Shown piece by piece: positions 49,385 through 59,451 of a stretch of 64,000 bases of DNA (within the stretch, counting starts at the first letter, position 1; each line of letters opens with the position of its first letter). The stretch comes from Photorhabdus noenieputensis (lineage in GTDB: Bacteria > Pseudomonadota > Gammaproteobacteria > Enterobacterales > Enterobacteriaceae). The position numbers and the translations under genes are program-made. A model generated the notes under the pieces. The model made no database searches, was not told the origin of the DNA, and saw only the letters and a program-made list of their open reading frames with translations. The stretch covers positions 233,740-297,739 of the forward strand of contig NZ_RCWC01000002.1 in assembly GCF_018448935.1 (NCBI RefSeq). The letters are read 5' to 3'.

Positions 49385-50341
49385 TTACCATTGGAGGGGA
49401 TTTGGTTGCTGCGTTGTTCTGGGGGCATCAACGTTTAGTTTTGCAATTCCTTTTACGAATGGCAGATTATCCATCGCATGTTGGCGTGCGGAATGGATAA
49501 ATGCGTCAGTCTCAGGCTGATACTGTTCGCCTTCACGAACGGCAGCGTACAGCCTGCTCCATAAACCTTCTCCCAGTGTTTTAGTTACCACTAACCCTTG
49601 TCTTTCAAATGTCTCAACAACCCAATGTGGCAGGGCTGCGATTCCCATGCGGGCAGCGACCATTTGGATCAGTAACAGGGTGTTATCCACATTTTTCAAC
49701 GTAGGGGCAACCCCCGCAGGTTGCAAGAAACGCCGCCAGATATCGAATCGCTGACGCTGAACGGGGTAGATCATCAATGTTTCATCAATTAAATCTGTTG
49801 GCTGGATGTGCAATTTATTTGCCAGAGGATGATCCGGAGCGACAACCAGTTTGACCTCATAATCAAATAGTGGTGTGTAGTGCAGATGACTCTCCGGGAG
49901 AATATCTGATGTCAAAACGACATCCAGTTCCCGTTGCAGTAGTGCAGGCTGTGGATCAAAAGTGACACCGGATTTGAAATCCACATTGACTTGGGGCCAG
50001 GTTTCTCGGAAATGCTTGAGTGCAGGTGTCAGCCATTGAATACAACTATGGCATTCAATAGCGATACGCAGATTTGTTTGTCCCGGCTCTTTACATTCGC
50101 GGAGGGCATTTTGAACCAGAGGGAGCACTTGTTCTGCTAGCCGTAATAAAATTTCACCCTGTGGCGTGAAGCGAAGCGGTTGACTTTTACGAATGAACAA
50201 CCGGAAGCCAAGGCGATGTTCAAGATCGCTGAACTGATGAGACAAAGCGGATTGTGTTTGATGCAGATGATTGGCTGCCGCCGCTAATGAACCGCAATGA
50301 CTCAATGATTGTAATGTTTTTAAATGTTTTATTTCGATCAT
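49385..50341 (-). CDS. metR: LysR-type regulator MetR
   Basis: 318 residues. N-terminal HTH ([36 protein letters not shown], positions 1-36) and an effector domain that binds homocysteine. It activates metE and metH. It is divergent from metE with a 108-bp gap, the conserved arrangement, and is close to E. coli MetR over its length. Confidence 0.95.
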   Translation of the reverse strand: MIEIKHLKTLQSLSHCGSLAAAANHLHQTQSALSHQFSDLEHRLGFRLFIRKSQPLRFTPQGEILLRLAEQVLPLVQNALRECKEPGQTNLRIAIECHSCIQWLTPALKHFRETWPQVNVDFKSGVTFDPQPALLQRELDVVLTSDILPESHLHYTPLFDYEVKLVVAPDHPLANKLHIQPTDLIDETLMIYPVQRQRFDIWRRFLQPAGVAPTLKNVDNTLLLIQMVAARMGIAALPHWVVETFERQGLVVTKTLGEGLWSRLYAAVREGEQYQPETDAFIHSARQHAMDNLPFVKGIAKLNVDAPRTTQQPNPLQW

Positions 50342-50353
50342 GAGAAACCTTCA
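50341..50353. promoter_or_regulatory. MetR-binding-like site
   Basis: TGAGAAACCTTCA fits TGAANNNNNTTCA with one mismatch. It touches the metR start codon; in E. coli MetR sites lie in the metR-metE gap. Confidence 0.45.
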
Positions 50354-50413
50354 GGATGATAATGAATAAATTGCGCTTGTGGTTTATACCTTACCTGTTG
50401 ATTATGGATGTGT

Positions 50414-50429
50414 AAACATCTAGACGGCT
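50414..50429. promoter_or_regulatory. MetJ operator (two met boxes)
   Basis: AAACATCTAGACGGCT matches tandem AGACGTCT at 13 of 16 positions and lies about 20 bp before the metE ATG. It predicts repression by MetJ-SAM. Confidence 0.7.
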
Positions 50430-50449
50430 AAAAATGACGGGATAATGAA

Positions 50450-52726
50450 ATGACGATTATTAATCACACACTTGGCTTTCCACGTATCGGTTTGAAAAGA
50501 GAACTCAAAAAGGCTCAGGAGAACTATTGGGCAGGGAAAATTTCTCAGCAAGAATTATTGGAAACTGGCCGTGAGTTACGTGCCCGTCACTGGGAGCAAC
50601 AGAAGCAGGCTGGTGTTGATTTAGTGCCGGTTGGTGATTTCGCTTGGTATGATCATGTTCTAACCACCAGTTTACTACTCGGTAATGTGCCGCCACGTCA
50701 CCAAAATTCAGATGGCACGATTGATCTAGATACCTTGTTCCGTATTGCTCGCGGTCGTGCACCGACGGGTGAACCTGCCGCCGCCGCAGAAATGACTAAA
50801 TGGTTTAATACTAATTACCATTATATTGTGCCAGAGTTTCAGCAAGGGCAGGAATTTAAACTGAGTTGGACTCAGTTACTAGAAGAAGTAGATGAAGCGT
50901 TGGCTCTGGGGCATCAAGTAAAACCAGTTTTACTGGGGCCGGTGACTTACCTGTGGTTAGGTAAAGTGAAAGGTCAGGTATTTGATCGTCTCTCTTTATT
51001 GAAAGATATTCTTCCTGTTTATCAGCAAATATTAGCTGAGTTAGCCAGACGTGGTATCGAGTGGGTTCAGATTGATGAACCTGCGTTGGTACTGGAACTG
51101 CCAGCAGAGTGGTTGGCAGCTTATCCGGTTGCTTATCAGGCGCTTCAAGGGCAGGTTAAATTATTGCTAACTACCTATTTCGATAGCGTTGGCCACAATC
51201 TAGAAACGATTAAATCCTTACCGGTACAAGGGTTACATGTGGATCTGGTTGCAGGTCAGGATGATGTCGCGCAACTGAATGAGTCATTGCCAAAAGAGTG
51301 GGTGCTTTCCCTTGGTGTGATTAATGGTCGTAATGTATGGCGTGCTGATTTAACGACCAAACATCAGTTGATCAAGCCATTGGTAGGTAGCCGTACACTG
51401 TGGATCGGTTCTTCCTGTTCTCTTCTGCATAGCCCTATTGATCTGAATGATGAGACTGCGCTTGATGCAGAGGTGAAAAGCTGGTTTGCGTTCGCATTGC
51501 AGAAATGCGAAGAGTTAGCCTTGCTGGCTGCGGCATTGAATCAGCCGGAAGGCGGTAAACAAGCGGAATTGGATGCCTACAGTACGCCAATCCGTGCCCG
51601 TCGTGAATCTAAACGGGTGAATAATCAGGCTGTGACTGACCGCCTTGCGGCAATTAATCCACAGGACAGTGAGCGTAATCAACCATATCCACAGCGTGCA
51701 GAAATACAGCGTCAGCGCTATAACTTGCCATTGTGGCCGACAACAACCATTGGATCATTCCCGCAAACAACGGAAATCCGCGGCTTGCGTTTGGATTTCA
51801 AAAAAGGTCGGGTAGATGGTGCCAGTTATCGTACCAATATCTGTGAACATATTAAGCAGGCAATTAACGAACAAGAACGTTTAGGATTAGATGTATTGGT
51901 TCATGGCGAAGCTGAACGTAACGACATGGTGGAGTACTTCGGTGAACACCTCGACGGTTTTGTCTTTACGCAGAATGGTTGGGTTCAGAGCTATGGCTCC
52001 CGCTGTGTTAAGCCACCAGTGATTATTGGTGACGTCAGCCGTCCAGAAGCTATCACTGTAGAATGGGCTAAATATGCTCAATCGTTGACGGAAAAACCTG
52101 TCAAAGGGATGTTAACCGGGCCGGTGACAATTCTTTGTTGGTCATTCCCAAGGGAAGATGTCAGCCGTGAGACGATTGCTAAGCAGATTGCATTGGCACT
52201 GCGTGATGAAGTGGACGATTTGCAAAAAGCCGGTATTGGTATCATCCAGATTGATGAGCCAGCATTGCGTGAAGGTTTACCACTGCGCCGGGAAGAGTGG
52301 CAGTCCTATCTTGATTGGGCGGTAGAAGCATTTAAATTGAATGCGGCAATTGCTAAAGATGACACACAGATTCACACTCATATGTGTTATTGCGAGTTCA
52401 ATGACATCATGCCTTCCATCGCAGCATTAGATGCGGACGTGATTACCATTGAAACTTCCCGCTCAGATATGGAGCTGTTGGATTCATTCGAAAACTTCTC
52501 TTATCCGAATGAGATCGGGCCGGGTGTTTATGACATTCATTCACCTAATGTACCGAGTGTTGAATGGATTGAAGCACTGTTACGTAAGGCGGCTGATCGT
52601 ATTCCGGTTGAGCGCTTGTGGGTTAACCCGGATTGTGGCCTGAAAACCCGTGGTTGGACTGAAACTCGGCAGTCACTGGCAAATATGGTGCAAGCGGCGA
52701 AACGTCTGCGTGAATCAGTGAAATAA
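50450..52726 (+). CDS. metE: cobalamin-independent methionine synthase
   Basis: 758 residues. Transfers methyl from 5-methyl-tetrahydropteroyl-triglutamate to homocysteine. Two TIM barrels; zinc ligands appear as His and Cys in [11 protein letters not shown] (about 644-654), the downstream Glu in [13 protein letters not shown], and Cys in [12 protein letters not shown] (about 728). It starts [21 protein letters not shown] as in E. coli. MetJ- and MetR-like sites lie upstream. Confidence 0.97.
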   Translation: MTIINHTLGFPRIGLKRELKKAQENYWAGKISQQELLETGRELRARHWEQQKQAGVDLVPVGDFAWYDHVLTTSLLLGNVPPRHQNSDGTIDLDTLFRIARGRAPTGEPAAAAEMTKWFNTNYHYIVPEFQQGQEFKLSWTQLLEEVDEALALGHQVKPVLLGPVTYLWLGKVKGQVFDRLSLLKDILPVYQQILAELARRGIEWVQIDEPALVLELPAEWLAAYPVAYQALQGQVKLLLTTYFDSVGHNLETIKSLPVQGLHVDLVAGQDDVAQLNESLPKEWVLSLGVINGRNVWRADLTTKHQLIKPLVGSRTLWIGSSCSLLHSPIDLNDETALDAEVKSWFAFALQKCEELALLAAALNQPEGGKQAELDAYSTPIRARRESKRVNNQAVTDRLAAINPQDSERNQPYPQRAEIQRQRYNLPLWPTTTIGSFPQTTEIRGLRLDFKKGRVDGASYRTNICEHIKQAINEQERLGLDVLVHGEAERNDMVEYFGEHLDGFVFTQNGWVQSYGSRCVKPPVIIGDVSRPEAITVEWAKYAQSLTEKPVKGMLTGPVTILCWSFPREDVSRETIAKQIALALRDEVDDLQKAGIGIIQIDEPALREGLPLRREEWQSYLDWAVEAFKLNAAIAKDDTQIHTHMCYCEFNDIMPSIAALDADVITIETSRSDMELLDSFENFSYPNEIGPGVYDIHSPNVPSVEWIEALLRKAADRIPVERLWVNPDCGLKTRGWTETRQSLANMVQAAKRLRESVK

Positions 52727-52741
52727 CTCATCCAACAATTT

Positions 52742-52773
52742 GCCTGTCACCTTTAATTGGTGATGGGCATTTT
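52742..52773 (+). terminator. metE terminator
   Basis: GCCTGTCACC stem with one mismatch, 7-nt loop and GGTGATGGGC arm followed by ATTTTT, 16 bp after the stop. Confidence 0.8.
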
Positions 52774-52970
52774 TCAAAAAATAATCTTTCTTTATTGTAA
52801 GTAGCGCATGGTGATGCGGCTTCGCATGAGTCTTTTCTATTACCAAACTTTTAGTAACTTATATATGCCATATTGGTATTTGAAAAAACGCATTTTATTA
52901 ACAAAATAACTCGGGTAGTAACAAGATGGAAGCATTTTAATAGAAATTTAATAATTAAAGAGAGGATTAT

Positions 52971-53804
52971 ATGGATGTTAATAAGTTGAAAGGTAAGAAA
53001 AGTAGCTCTCGAAGAAATTTTTTAAAAAGTAGTGCAGCTATTACAGCGACTGCTGCACTTGCTCCGATTGCTTTAGCTCGTACGGAAACAACGTTATCCC
53101 CACAACATGGAATAGGCGTATGTACGCTTGCGCCAGAGCAGATATCAGGGCCGTATTTCCGGAATGACAAAATTATAAGAAGGGATATTACCGATTCAGA
53201 AGTAGGAATACCTTTTTTATTGAAAATTACTATTATGGATAATAAAACATGTAAACCGGTTGAGAATTTATTTGTTGATATCTGGCATTGTAATAGTCGG
53301 GGAAAATATTCTGGCTGGAGTCATATCAGCCCCGATGTAGTACCTCACGTTGATGGAATAGCTTCGGTCAATAGAACTGATGAGCAAAATTTTCTGAGGG
53401 GCGCTCAATCATCAAATAAAAATGGAATAGTTAATTTTACGACTATTTACCCTGGGTTTTATGCTGGTAGGGCGACTCATATTCATATTGCAATCAGAAA
53501 ATTGAGCGCAAATGTGACTGACAAAGAGCATTTTGCTTTTGTTGGTCAAATGTATTTTCCAGAAGAAATCAATACAGAGGTTTATAAATATGACATGTAT
53601 TCAGAACGGAAGATAACCAGAATTAAAAATTATGAGGATGTATATTTTAAAAATATGAATGGTCATCTTTCAGAAATAAAAGTAACAAAAATAGATGAAT
53701 CTGATATTAACCGTGGGATACTGGGTGAAATAGTTTTATCGATAGACTTGGAAAATATATCTAAATATATCACTAAGAGTGAACTCTATTCTCATACCGT
53801 ATAA
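52971..53804 (+). CDS. intradiol ring-cleavage dioxygenase-like protein, Tat-exported
   Basis: 277 residues. The twin-arginine signal SRRNFLKSSAAI (about 13-24) is followed by a hydrophobic stretch ending ALA, so it is probably folded and exported by TatABC (encoded at 62.6-64 kb). The body has the intradiol fold markers GPYFR, IWHCNSRGKYSGW, FTTIYPGFYAGRATHIHIAI with Tyr/Tyr/His/His iron-ligand candidates. Typical members cleave catechol or protocatechuate in the cytoplasm, so an exported one with AT-rich sequence is unusual. No aromatic-catabolism genes flank it, so the substrate is unknown. Confidence 0.82.
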   Translation: MDVNKLKGKKSSSRRNFLKSSAAITATAALAPIALARTETTLSPQHGIGVCTLAPEQISGPYFRNDKIIRRDITDSEVGIPFLLKITIMDNKTCKPVENLFVDIWHCNSRGKYSGWSHISPDVVPHVDGIASVNRTDEQNFLRGAQSSNKNGIVNFTTIYPGFYAGRATHIHIAIRKLSANVTDKEHFAFVGQMYFPEEINTEVYKYDMYSERKITRIKNYEDVYFKNMNGHLSEIKVTKIDESDINRGILGEIVLSIDLENISKYITKSELYSHTV

Positions 53805-53936
53805 TTTTCTTTTTTGAATAAATCGGGTTTTGGTGTAATAGCAGTTAACTTTATGAAGCAATTTGTTTAAATATCATTTTGATTAACTCTTTAAAGAGAG
53901 TATTATTATTCATAATAATCATATAATGATACTATG

Positions 53937-54003
53937 CAGGCACAGAGAGAATTATCTTTACTGTTTGATTAATATTATCAGTAGAACATATTTTCTGTGC
54001 CTG
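53937..54003. terminator. large stem-loop between dioxygenase-like gene and pcp
   Basis: An outer CAGGCACAGA/TCTGTGCCTG stem with an inner TACTG/CAGTA stem between convergent genes; T-rich on both sides. Confidence 0.6.
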
Positions 54004-54050
54004 TCATTTTCCCAGAGAAAAACTTTTAGTTCCGCGAGCAGAATATCAAA

Positions 54051-54707
54051 TTAATGAGTTGTGCCTCCATTAATAGTGATATCTTCACTGTTTTTTAATG
54101 CTTCATCGATAGCAATTTCCAGCGCTGTTATAACTGTTTCTAGGGCCATACTTGGCGTTCCTGAATACCGAGCTGCTTGCTCAGGCAGATAAGGGATATG
54201 GATAAATCCACCGCGTATTTCAGGATAGGTGCATGCCAAATGATGCAATAAGCCGTACATGACGTGATTACAGACAAAAGTGCCTGCGGTTTGTGAAATG
54301 GAGGCAGGGATTCCTGCATCACGCAACCCCTTGACTATCGCATTGATCGGTAACGTGGCGAAGTAGGCGGCAGGGCCTGTTGCGACTATGGGGGTATTGA
54401 TAGGCTGATTACCTTGATTATCAGGAATGCTAGCATCATTGATATTAATTGCCACGTGTTCCACAGTAATATTTGGCCTGCCGCCTGCCTGCCCTACGGC
54501 AATGACCAGATCAGGCTGTACATCATCAATAGCGGCATACAGACAAGCCAGAGAGACGTCGAACACACATGGAAGCTGACGCGCTTCAATACGGACCCCG
54601 CATAATTCTCGTCCCTGTAATTGCTTAGCAGCTTCCCAAGATGGATTAATCGTTTCTTGGTCGAAAGGCTCGAAACCTGTAATTAAAACTGTTTTTTGTG
54701 TCGTCAT
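54051..54707 (-). CDS. pcp: pyrrolidone-carboxylate peptidase (pyroglutamyl peptidase I)
   Basis: 218 residues, C15 cysteine peptidase removing N-terminal pyroglutamate. [14 protein letters not shown] near residue 11, the catalytic Glu near [17 protein letters not shown], Cys in [16 protein letters not shown] and His in [11 protein letters not shown]. Cytoplasmic. Convergent with the upstream dioxygenase-like gene. Confidence 0.93.
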   Translation of the reverse strand: MTTQKTVLITGFEPFDQETINPSWEAAKQLQGRELCGVRIEARQLPCVFDVSLACLYAAIDDVQPDLVIAVGQAGGRPNITVEHVAININDASIPDNQGNQPINTPIVATGPAAYFATLPINAIVKGLRDAGIPASISQTAGTFVCNHVMYGLLHHLACTYPEIRGGFIHIPYLPEQAARYSGTPSMALETVITALEIAIDEALKNSEDITINGGTTH

Positions 54708-55282
54708 AGTAATAGTGCCCTTAGTATAGTGGAAAGAGTCTAATATATCTAAACAATATGCATCCTATAAAAAGATAACTGTGATATTTATATTTGGTAA
54801 TTGTTTTATTTTTGTTGAAAATATAATTGTAATATATTGGTAAATAAGCAATAAAATTTATTTATTAGTCGAATCCGCCTTAGTTATAGAAATGGAATGC
54901 AGTTGATTTTTTAATATATTCATCATAAGAAAAAATTATTTTAAAAATAGTCCAGTTTATTGCCTTGTTGATTTATAAATGTTAGGTGAATATTTTAATG
55001 ACGACAGTGATTTATATTTGGTTAAGTTGATAGTTTATTGGAAATATTTTTTATGGCCGGGTTGTGAAACGATAATTTTTTCTTTTTGACGGGATGGATA
55101 TTAACCTCTATTAACTCTCAAGGAGAAAATATTTCGATGAGATAATCCGTGATATATTTTTCTCGATACGTTATGAAACATAAATATAGCTAAACAATGA
55201 GTTGTTTTTCCATAATATGAACTCATTTAAGTTAGTTTATGGATGGAGTAAAACGCCCTGTTTTTTGTCCATTTTATGGTTA
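54708..55282. other. AT-rich region between pcp and udp
   Basis: No credible gene. Its left end holds the pcp promoter and its right end the udp regulatory sites. Confidence 0.5.
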
Positions 55283-55304
55283 TTTTGTGATTTATGTCTC
55301 AAAA
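55283..55304. promoter_or_regulatory. CRP-like site 1 upstream of udp
   Basis: TTTTGTGATTTATGTCTCAAAA carries a perfect TGTGA half and a degenerate second half. Confidence 0.5.
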
Positions 55305-55332
55305 TAATGTACGTTTTTCTTTTTTATATTAC

Positions 55333-55358
55333 TTTGAAGTGACATTTATCACTAAAAG
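55333..55358. promoter_or_regulatory. CRP-like site 2 upstream of udp
   Basis: GTGA-N6-TCAC (55339-55352) is a perfect inverted core in an AT-rich setting. E. coli udp is controlled by two CRP sites with CytR between them, and the spacing of about 50 bp here is compatible. Confidence 0.6.
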
Positions 55359-55428
55359 ATGTCTAAATGCTCAATACAGTAGATCTCAACTAATTTTATT
55401 ATAAATTCTTCTTGCTGAGGAGTCTGAT

Positions 55429-56184
55429 ATGTCTGATGTATTTCACTTAGGTCTGACCAAAAGCGACCTGCAAGGCGCAACTTTAGCTATTGTTCCGGGT
55501 GATCCGAAACGTGTGGAAAAAATTGCAAGATTGATGGATAACCCAGTTCATCTTGCTTCTTTACGTGAATTTACGTCATGGCGGGCAGAGATTGATGGTA
55601 AAGCTGTCATTGTGTGTTCTACGGGTATCGGTGGCCCATCAACCTCTATTGCTGTTGAAGAATTAGCGCAATTAGGGGTACGTACTTTTTTACGTATCGG
55701 CACAACAGGTGCAATTCAGGAACATATCAATGTTGGTGATGTGCTGGTGACTACCGCGGCTGTTCGTTTGGATGGTGCCAGCCTGCATTTTGCTCCGATG
55801 GAATTCCCGGCGGTTGCTGATTTTGAATGTACGACGGCTCTGTACCAAGCAGCAAAAGATTTGGGTGCAATGGTACATGTGGGGGTAACGGCCTCTTCCG
55901 ATACTTTTTATCCCGGTCAGGAGCGTTACGATACCTATTCTGGCCGTGTTGTGAGCCGTTTCAAAGGTTCAATGACTGAATGGCAGGCGATGGGGGTCAT
56001 GAATTATGAAATGGAATCGGCAACTTTATTAACAATGTGTGCAAGCCAAGGGCTGCGAGCGGGTATGGTTGCCGGTGTTATTGTTAACCGTACTCAGCAG
56101 GAGATTCCTAATGTTGAATTACTTGAGAAAACAGAAAGTAATGCATTGGGGATTGTAGTAGAAGCTGCTCGCCGTTTGTTGTAA
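55429..56184 (+). CDS. udp: uridine phosphorylase
   Basis: 251 residues, hexameric NP-I family enzyme, phosphorolysing uridine to uracil and ribose-1-phosphate. [16 protein letters not shown] (22-37), [21 protein letters not shown] (about 91-111) and the NYEMESATL block (about 192-200) match E. coli Udp. The ATG follows GAGGAG. In E. coli rmuC follows directly; here a phosphatase, ERICs and a DedA gene intervene. Confidence 0.97.
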   Translation: MSDVFHLGLTKSDLQGATLAIVPGDPKRVEKIARLMDNPVHLASLREFTSWRAEIDGKAVIVCSTGIGGPSTSIAVEELAQLGVRTFLRIGTTGAIQEHINVGDVLVTTAAVRLDGASLHFAPMEFPAVADFECTTALYQAAKDLGAMVHVGVTASSDTFYPGQERYDTYSGRVVSRFKGSMTEWQAMGVMNYEMESATLLTMCASQGLRAGMVAGVIVNRTQQEIPNVELLEKTESNALGIVVEAARRLL

Positions 56185-56198
56185 ATCATACTTTTTGG

Positions 56199-56214
56199 GC
56201 CGGAGTATTCCGGC
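56199..56214 (+). terminator. udp hairpin
   Basis: GCCGGA-GTAT-TCCGGC hairpin 15 bp after udp, without a real T tract. Possibly a weak terminator. Confidence 0.4.
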
Positions 56215-56278
56215 TCACTCTTATTTTAAAGAGAAATCTGTTAATGTCTTAACACCTAACAATGGATTAAGAGTCATC

Positions 56279-57061
56279 ATGATCACAACATCTTTATTGC
56301 ATCCATCAGTGCTTCCCCTCAATGGAGGAATTAATTTTCGTGATTTAGGTGGTAAAAGAGTAGCGAGTGGTGGAAAAATCAAATCAGGTTTACTTTTCCG
56401 TTCTGGTTCTCTGGATCGCTTAACAGAAAAAGACCAATCTTTCTTGGCAAATAAAAATCTCTTTCAAATCATAGATTATCGTGATATCAGTGAAATAGCG
56501 GATAAGCCAGATTTGGTATGGAATGGCGCTAATTATCATCATGCTCCAGCCAATCCATTATCTGATGAAGTGAATGCGAATCTGGAAAAATTGACGTCAG
56601 ACATGTTAGAACAATTTAATCCGCAGACGTTTATGTTCCGTCTTTATGAATTACTGCCCCTGAAAAATTCAGCCTATAAGACATTAGTTAACTTACTACA
56701 ACAACCGGAAAAAGGTGGGATAGTTCAGCATTGTGCGGTAGGTAAAGACAGAACCGGTGTAGGTTCTGCTCTGGTATTGTTTGCTTTGGGGGCTGATTTG
56801 GATACGGTAATGGACGATTATTTAGTGACTCACTCTACTTTGGCTCCTTACCGTGAATATTTGTTAAATGAGCATGCGAAAACCATGAGTGATGATGTAG
56901 TTGATAAATTCGCTTATGTTTATTCAGTGAGAGAAGAGTTTTTAATGACGGCATTAAACAGTATTAATCAGCATTATGGCAGTGTAGATATATGGCTGGA
57001 GAAAGATCTTGGCCTTGATTTCTCTGCTCGTAAGAAATTACAAGGTTATTTCCTTGAATAA
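56279..57061 (+). CDS. protein tyrosine/phosphoinositide-type phosphatase (CX5R)
   Basis: 260 residues. NFRDLGGKRVASGGKIKSGLLFRSGSL near residue 18 is the N-terminal hallmark of the IphP/LipA phosphatase group, and HCAVGKDRTG (about 155-164) is the CX5R P-loop with the Lys-Asp found in LipA-like enzymes. No signal peptide, so probably cytoplasmic. I start at 56279 because the 28 upstream residues are not family-like and cross the udp hairpin. The substrate could be phosphotyrosine or phosphoinositides; not decidable here. Confidence 0.87.
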   Translation: MITTSLLHPSVLPLNGGINFRDLGGKRVASGGKIKSGLLFRSGSLDRLTEKDQSFLANKNLFQIIDYRDISEIADKPDLVWNGANYHHAPANPLSDEVNANLEKLTSDMLEQFNPQTFMFRLYELLPLKNSAYKTLVNLLQQPEKGGIVQHCAVGKDRTGVGSALVLFALGADLDTVMDDYLVTHSTLAPYREYLLNEHAKTMSDDVVDKFAYVYSVREEFLMTALNSINQHYGSVDIWLEKDLGLDFSARKKLQGYFLE

Positions 57062-57110
57062 AAAGTTGGTTTAATTCTGGTTAATACAGCGGTGGTTAAA
57101 TTGAATGTGG

Positions 57111-57237
57111 TATACCCGTTATCTTTCAAGTTGCCTCTTTGTTGGCTGCACTCGCTCACCCCGGTCACATAGTTACCTATGCTCCCGGGGATTCACTCCC
57201 TTGCCGTCGCGATGCATCTTGAAATCCATAGGGTATA
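57111..57237. repeat. ERIC element, copy 2 (127 bp)
   Basis: TATACCC...GGGTATA, same orientation and nearly the same sequence as copy 1. Its end overlaps the start of copy 3 by the TA dinucleotide. Confidence 0.9.
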
Positions 57238-57364
57238 TACCCGTTATTTTTCAAGTTGCCTCTTTGTTGGCTGCGCGCGCTCACCCCAGTCACATATAGT
57301 TAGCTATGCTCCCGAGGATTCATTCCCTTGTCGTCGCGATGCATCTTGAAATCCATAGGGGATA
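57236..57364. repeat. ERIC element, copy 3 (129 bp, slightly diverged)
   Basis: A direct tandem of copy 2, with a few substitutions, CATATAGTTAGC instead of CATAGTTACC in the centre and an altered end (GGGGATAT). It ends 17 bp before the DedA start. Confidence 0.88.
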
Positions 57365-57381
57365 TTAATCAATATAGGAAT

Positions 57382-57918
57382 ATGAATTTGAGTCTTCATG
57401 AAATAGTTGATTTGGTAATCGCTTTTGTTAAAGCTCATGATACCTGGATCATGCCGATTGTTTTCTTGCTCGCTTTTGGTGAATCTCTGGCTTTTTTCTC
57501 CTTGTTATTACCTGCAACAATTATATTGCTTGGATTGGGTGCATTAATAGGTGAAAGTGGCCTTAATTTCTGGCCAATTTGGTTGGCAGCCGCAGCAGGG
57601 GCTTTTTTGGGCGATTGGGTATCTTATATTGTAGGTGCCCATTTTAAAGGTGATGTTGGTAAAATTTGGCCGATTTCCCGTAAACCACAATTACTGACAC
57701 GAGTACACCATTTCTTTGAACGTTGGGGTATCTGGAGCATTTTCTTCGGTCGATTCTTTGGGCCATTTCGGGCAATTGTGCCATTAGTCGCGGGTATTTG
57801 TGCCATGCCATTGCGTTATTTCCAGATAGCGAATATCTGTTCCGCACTTATCTGGTCTTTTGGCGTATTAGCGCCAGGAACGTTTGGTTTGCAATGGTTA
57901 GTGAAATGGGTGAGTTAA
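57382..57918 (+). CDS. DedA family membrane protein
   Basis: 178 residues. SNARE-associated/DedA fold with FGESLAFFSLLLPATIILLGLGALIG (about 30-55), GAFLGDWVSYIVGAHF and FFGRFFGPFRAIVPLVAGICAMP (about 121-143, the FxGRxxGPxRxxxP motif). DedA proteins support proton motive force, lipid recycling (undecaprenyl phosphate translocation in some) and drug tolerance. I start at 57382; the longer frame reads into the ERIC. The ERIC next to its ribosome-binding region could affect expression. Confidence 0.88.
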   Translation: MNLSLHEIVDLVIAFVKAHDTWIMPIVFLLAFGESLAFFSLLLPATIILLGLGALIGESGLNFWPIWLAAAAGAFLGDWVSYIVGAHFKGDVGKIWPISRKPQLLTRVHHFFERWGIWSIFFGRFFGPFRAIVPLVAGICAMPLRYFQIANICSALIWSFGVLAPGTFGLQWLVKWVS

Positions 57919-58023
57919 TTGGGAGCGGCTTCGCAGACTGAACTATCTGTGTAAATCATTCTGGACATCTATACAGTGGCAATTTAGTTTATCTGGTCTA
58001 AGCATTAGATAGAGGAAGTACCG

Positions 58024-59379
58024 GTGGGTATCCAGTTGTTATATACGTTGATAGGTACACTTGGTGGCCTGTTGGGCGGTGGTATTCTCGTTTGGTTCTC
58101 CGTCCATCAACGTATTCAACAGCAAGAGTTGGAATTACGGAAATTGGACAGCCAACTTGCCGTTGCCAATGAGAAACTTGAACAATCCACTTATTGGCGG
58201 GTTGAATGTGAACAGTTGAACCAGGAATTGCGAGCTCAGAGAGAAATCAATAGCGTGCAAGAATCTGAACTGCGGGAAGTGACGACACGTCTGGAAGAGA
58301 GTCGCCTTGCGGCTGAAGAGAAACAGCGGTTGCTGATCAACAGTGAACTACGTTTGAATACTCAATTTGAGAATTTGGCTAATCGTATTTTTGAGCAAAC
58401 GGGTCGTCGTACTGATGAACAAAATCGGCAGAGTCTCAATACGCTTTTAGCGCCATTTCGCGAACAGCTTGATGGCTTTCATCGGCAGGTACAGGAGAGT
58501 TTTGGTCAGGAAGCCCGTGAACGTCATACACTTGCACATGAAATCCGTAACTTACAGCAACTGAATGCCCAGATGGCTCAGGAAGCTATCAATCTGACAA
58601 ATGCCCTTAAAGGTAATAATAAAATTCAGGGAGATTGGGGAGAAGTTGTGTTATCCCGTATTCTGGAAGCTTCTGGTTTACGAGAAGGGCATGAGTTTTG
58701 CACTCAGGTAAGCATCAAGGTAGAGGATAACCGCCGTTTCCAACCTGATGTAATTGTTCATTTACCGCAAGGGAAAGATGTGGTCATTGATGCCAAAATG
58801 TCGCTGGTTGCTTATGAGCGTTATTTTAACAGTGGCGAGCGGCGTCAGCAGGAGTTAGCCCTTCAAGAACATATCGATTCAATTAAAGGTCATATTCGTG
58901 GTTTGAGCCGCAAAGATTACCAACAGTTGCCTGGGCTGAAATCGTTGGACTATGTATTGATGTTTATTCCGGTTGAAGCAGCTTATCTGGTTGCGCTTAA
59001 CAAGGCACCTGAGCTGCTTGATGAAGCACTTAAACACAATATTATGCTAGTTAGTCCATCAACATTGTTAGTTGCTGTACGTACTATTAATAACTTATGG
59101 CGCTATGAGTATCAAAGCCAGAATGCGCGTTTAATCGCCGATAAGGCCGCCCGTATGTACGATAAAATGCGCTTGTTTGTCGAGGATATGCAAGGTTTAG
59201 GGCAAAGCCTGGATAAGGCCCAACTTAATTACCGACAGGCAATGAAAAAGTTGACTGAGGGGCGCGGCAACCTGATAAGCCAGGCGGAGAGTTTTCGTAA
59301 TTTAGGTGTTGAGGTGAAACGTCCGATTGATCCCGAATTGGTTGATAAGGCTAGCCAACCATTCTGTGCTAATGATTAA
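58024..59379 (+). CDS. rmuC: DNA recombination protein RmuC
   Basis: 451 residues from a GTG start (58024). An N-terminal membrane span (about 4-22) is followed by a long coiled coil (30-130) and the RmuC nuclease-like domain with QGDWGEVVLSRILEASGLREGHEF (about 206) and VVIDAKMSLVAYERYF. It limits inversions at short inverted repeats. The N-terminal hydrophobic segment replaces a longer one in E. coli, and the C-terminal tail is shorter. Upstream of ubiE as in E. coli. Confidence 0.94.
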   Translation: MGIQLLYTLIGTLGGLLGGGILVWFSVHQRIQQQELELRKLDSQLAVANEKLEQSTYWRVECEQLNQELRAQREINSVQESELREVTTRLEESRLAAEEKQRLLINSELRLNTQFENLANRIFEQTGRRTDEQNRQSLNTLLAPFREQLDGFHRQVQESFGQEARERHTLAHEIRNLQQLNAQMAQEAINLTNALKGNNKIQGDWGEVVLSRILEASGLREGHEFCTQVSIKVEDNRRFQPDVIVHLPQGKDVVIDAKMSLVAYERYFNSGERRQQELALQEHIDSIKGHIRGLSRKDYQQLPGLKSLDYVLMFIPVEAAYLVALNKAPELLDEALKHNIMLVSPSTLLVAVRTINNLWRYEYQSQNARLIADKAARMYDKMRLFVEDMQGLGQSLDKAQLNYRQAMKKLTEGRGNLISQAESFRNLGVEVKRPIDPELVDKASQPFCAND

Positions 59380-59451
59380 TACCAGGATAGGGTTTTATCT
59401 GAAAGGCTGATACACTTTTATAACGCTTTGAATAAAAAATGGGCAAATAAC

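Noticed and set aside
55283-55358. CytR operator between the CRP-like sites of udp
   Set aside because: CytR half-sites are too degenerate to call by eye.
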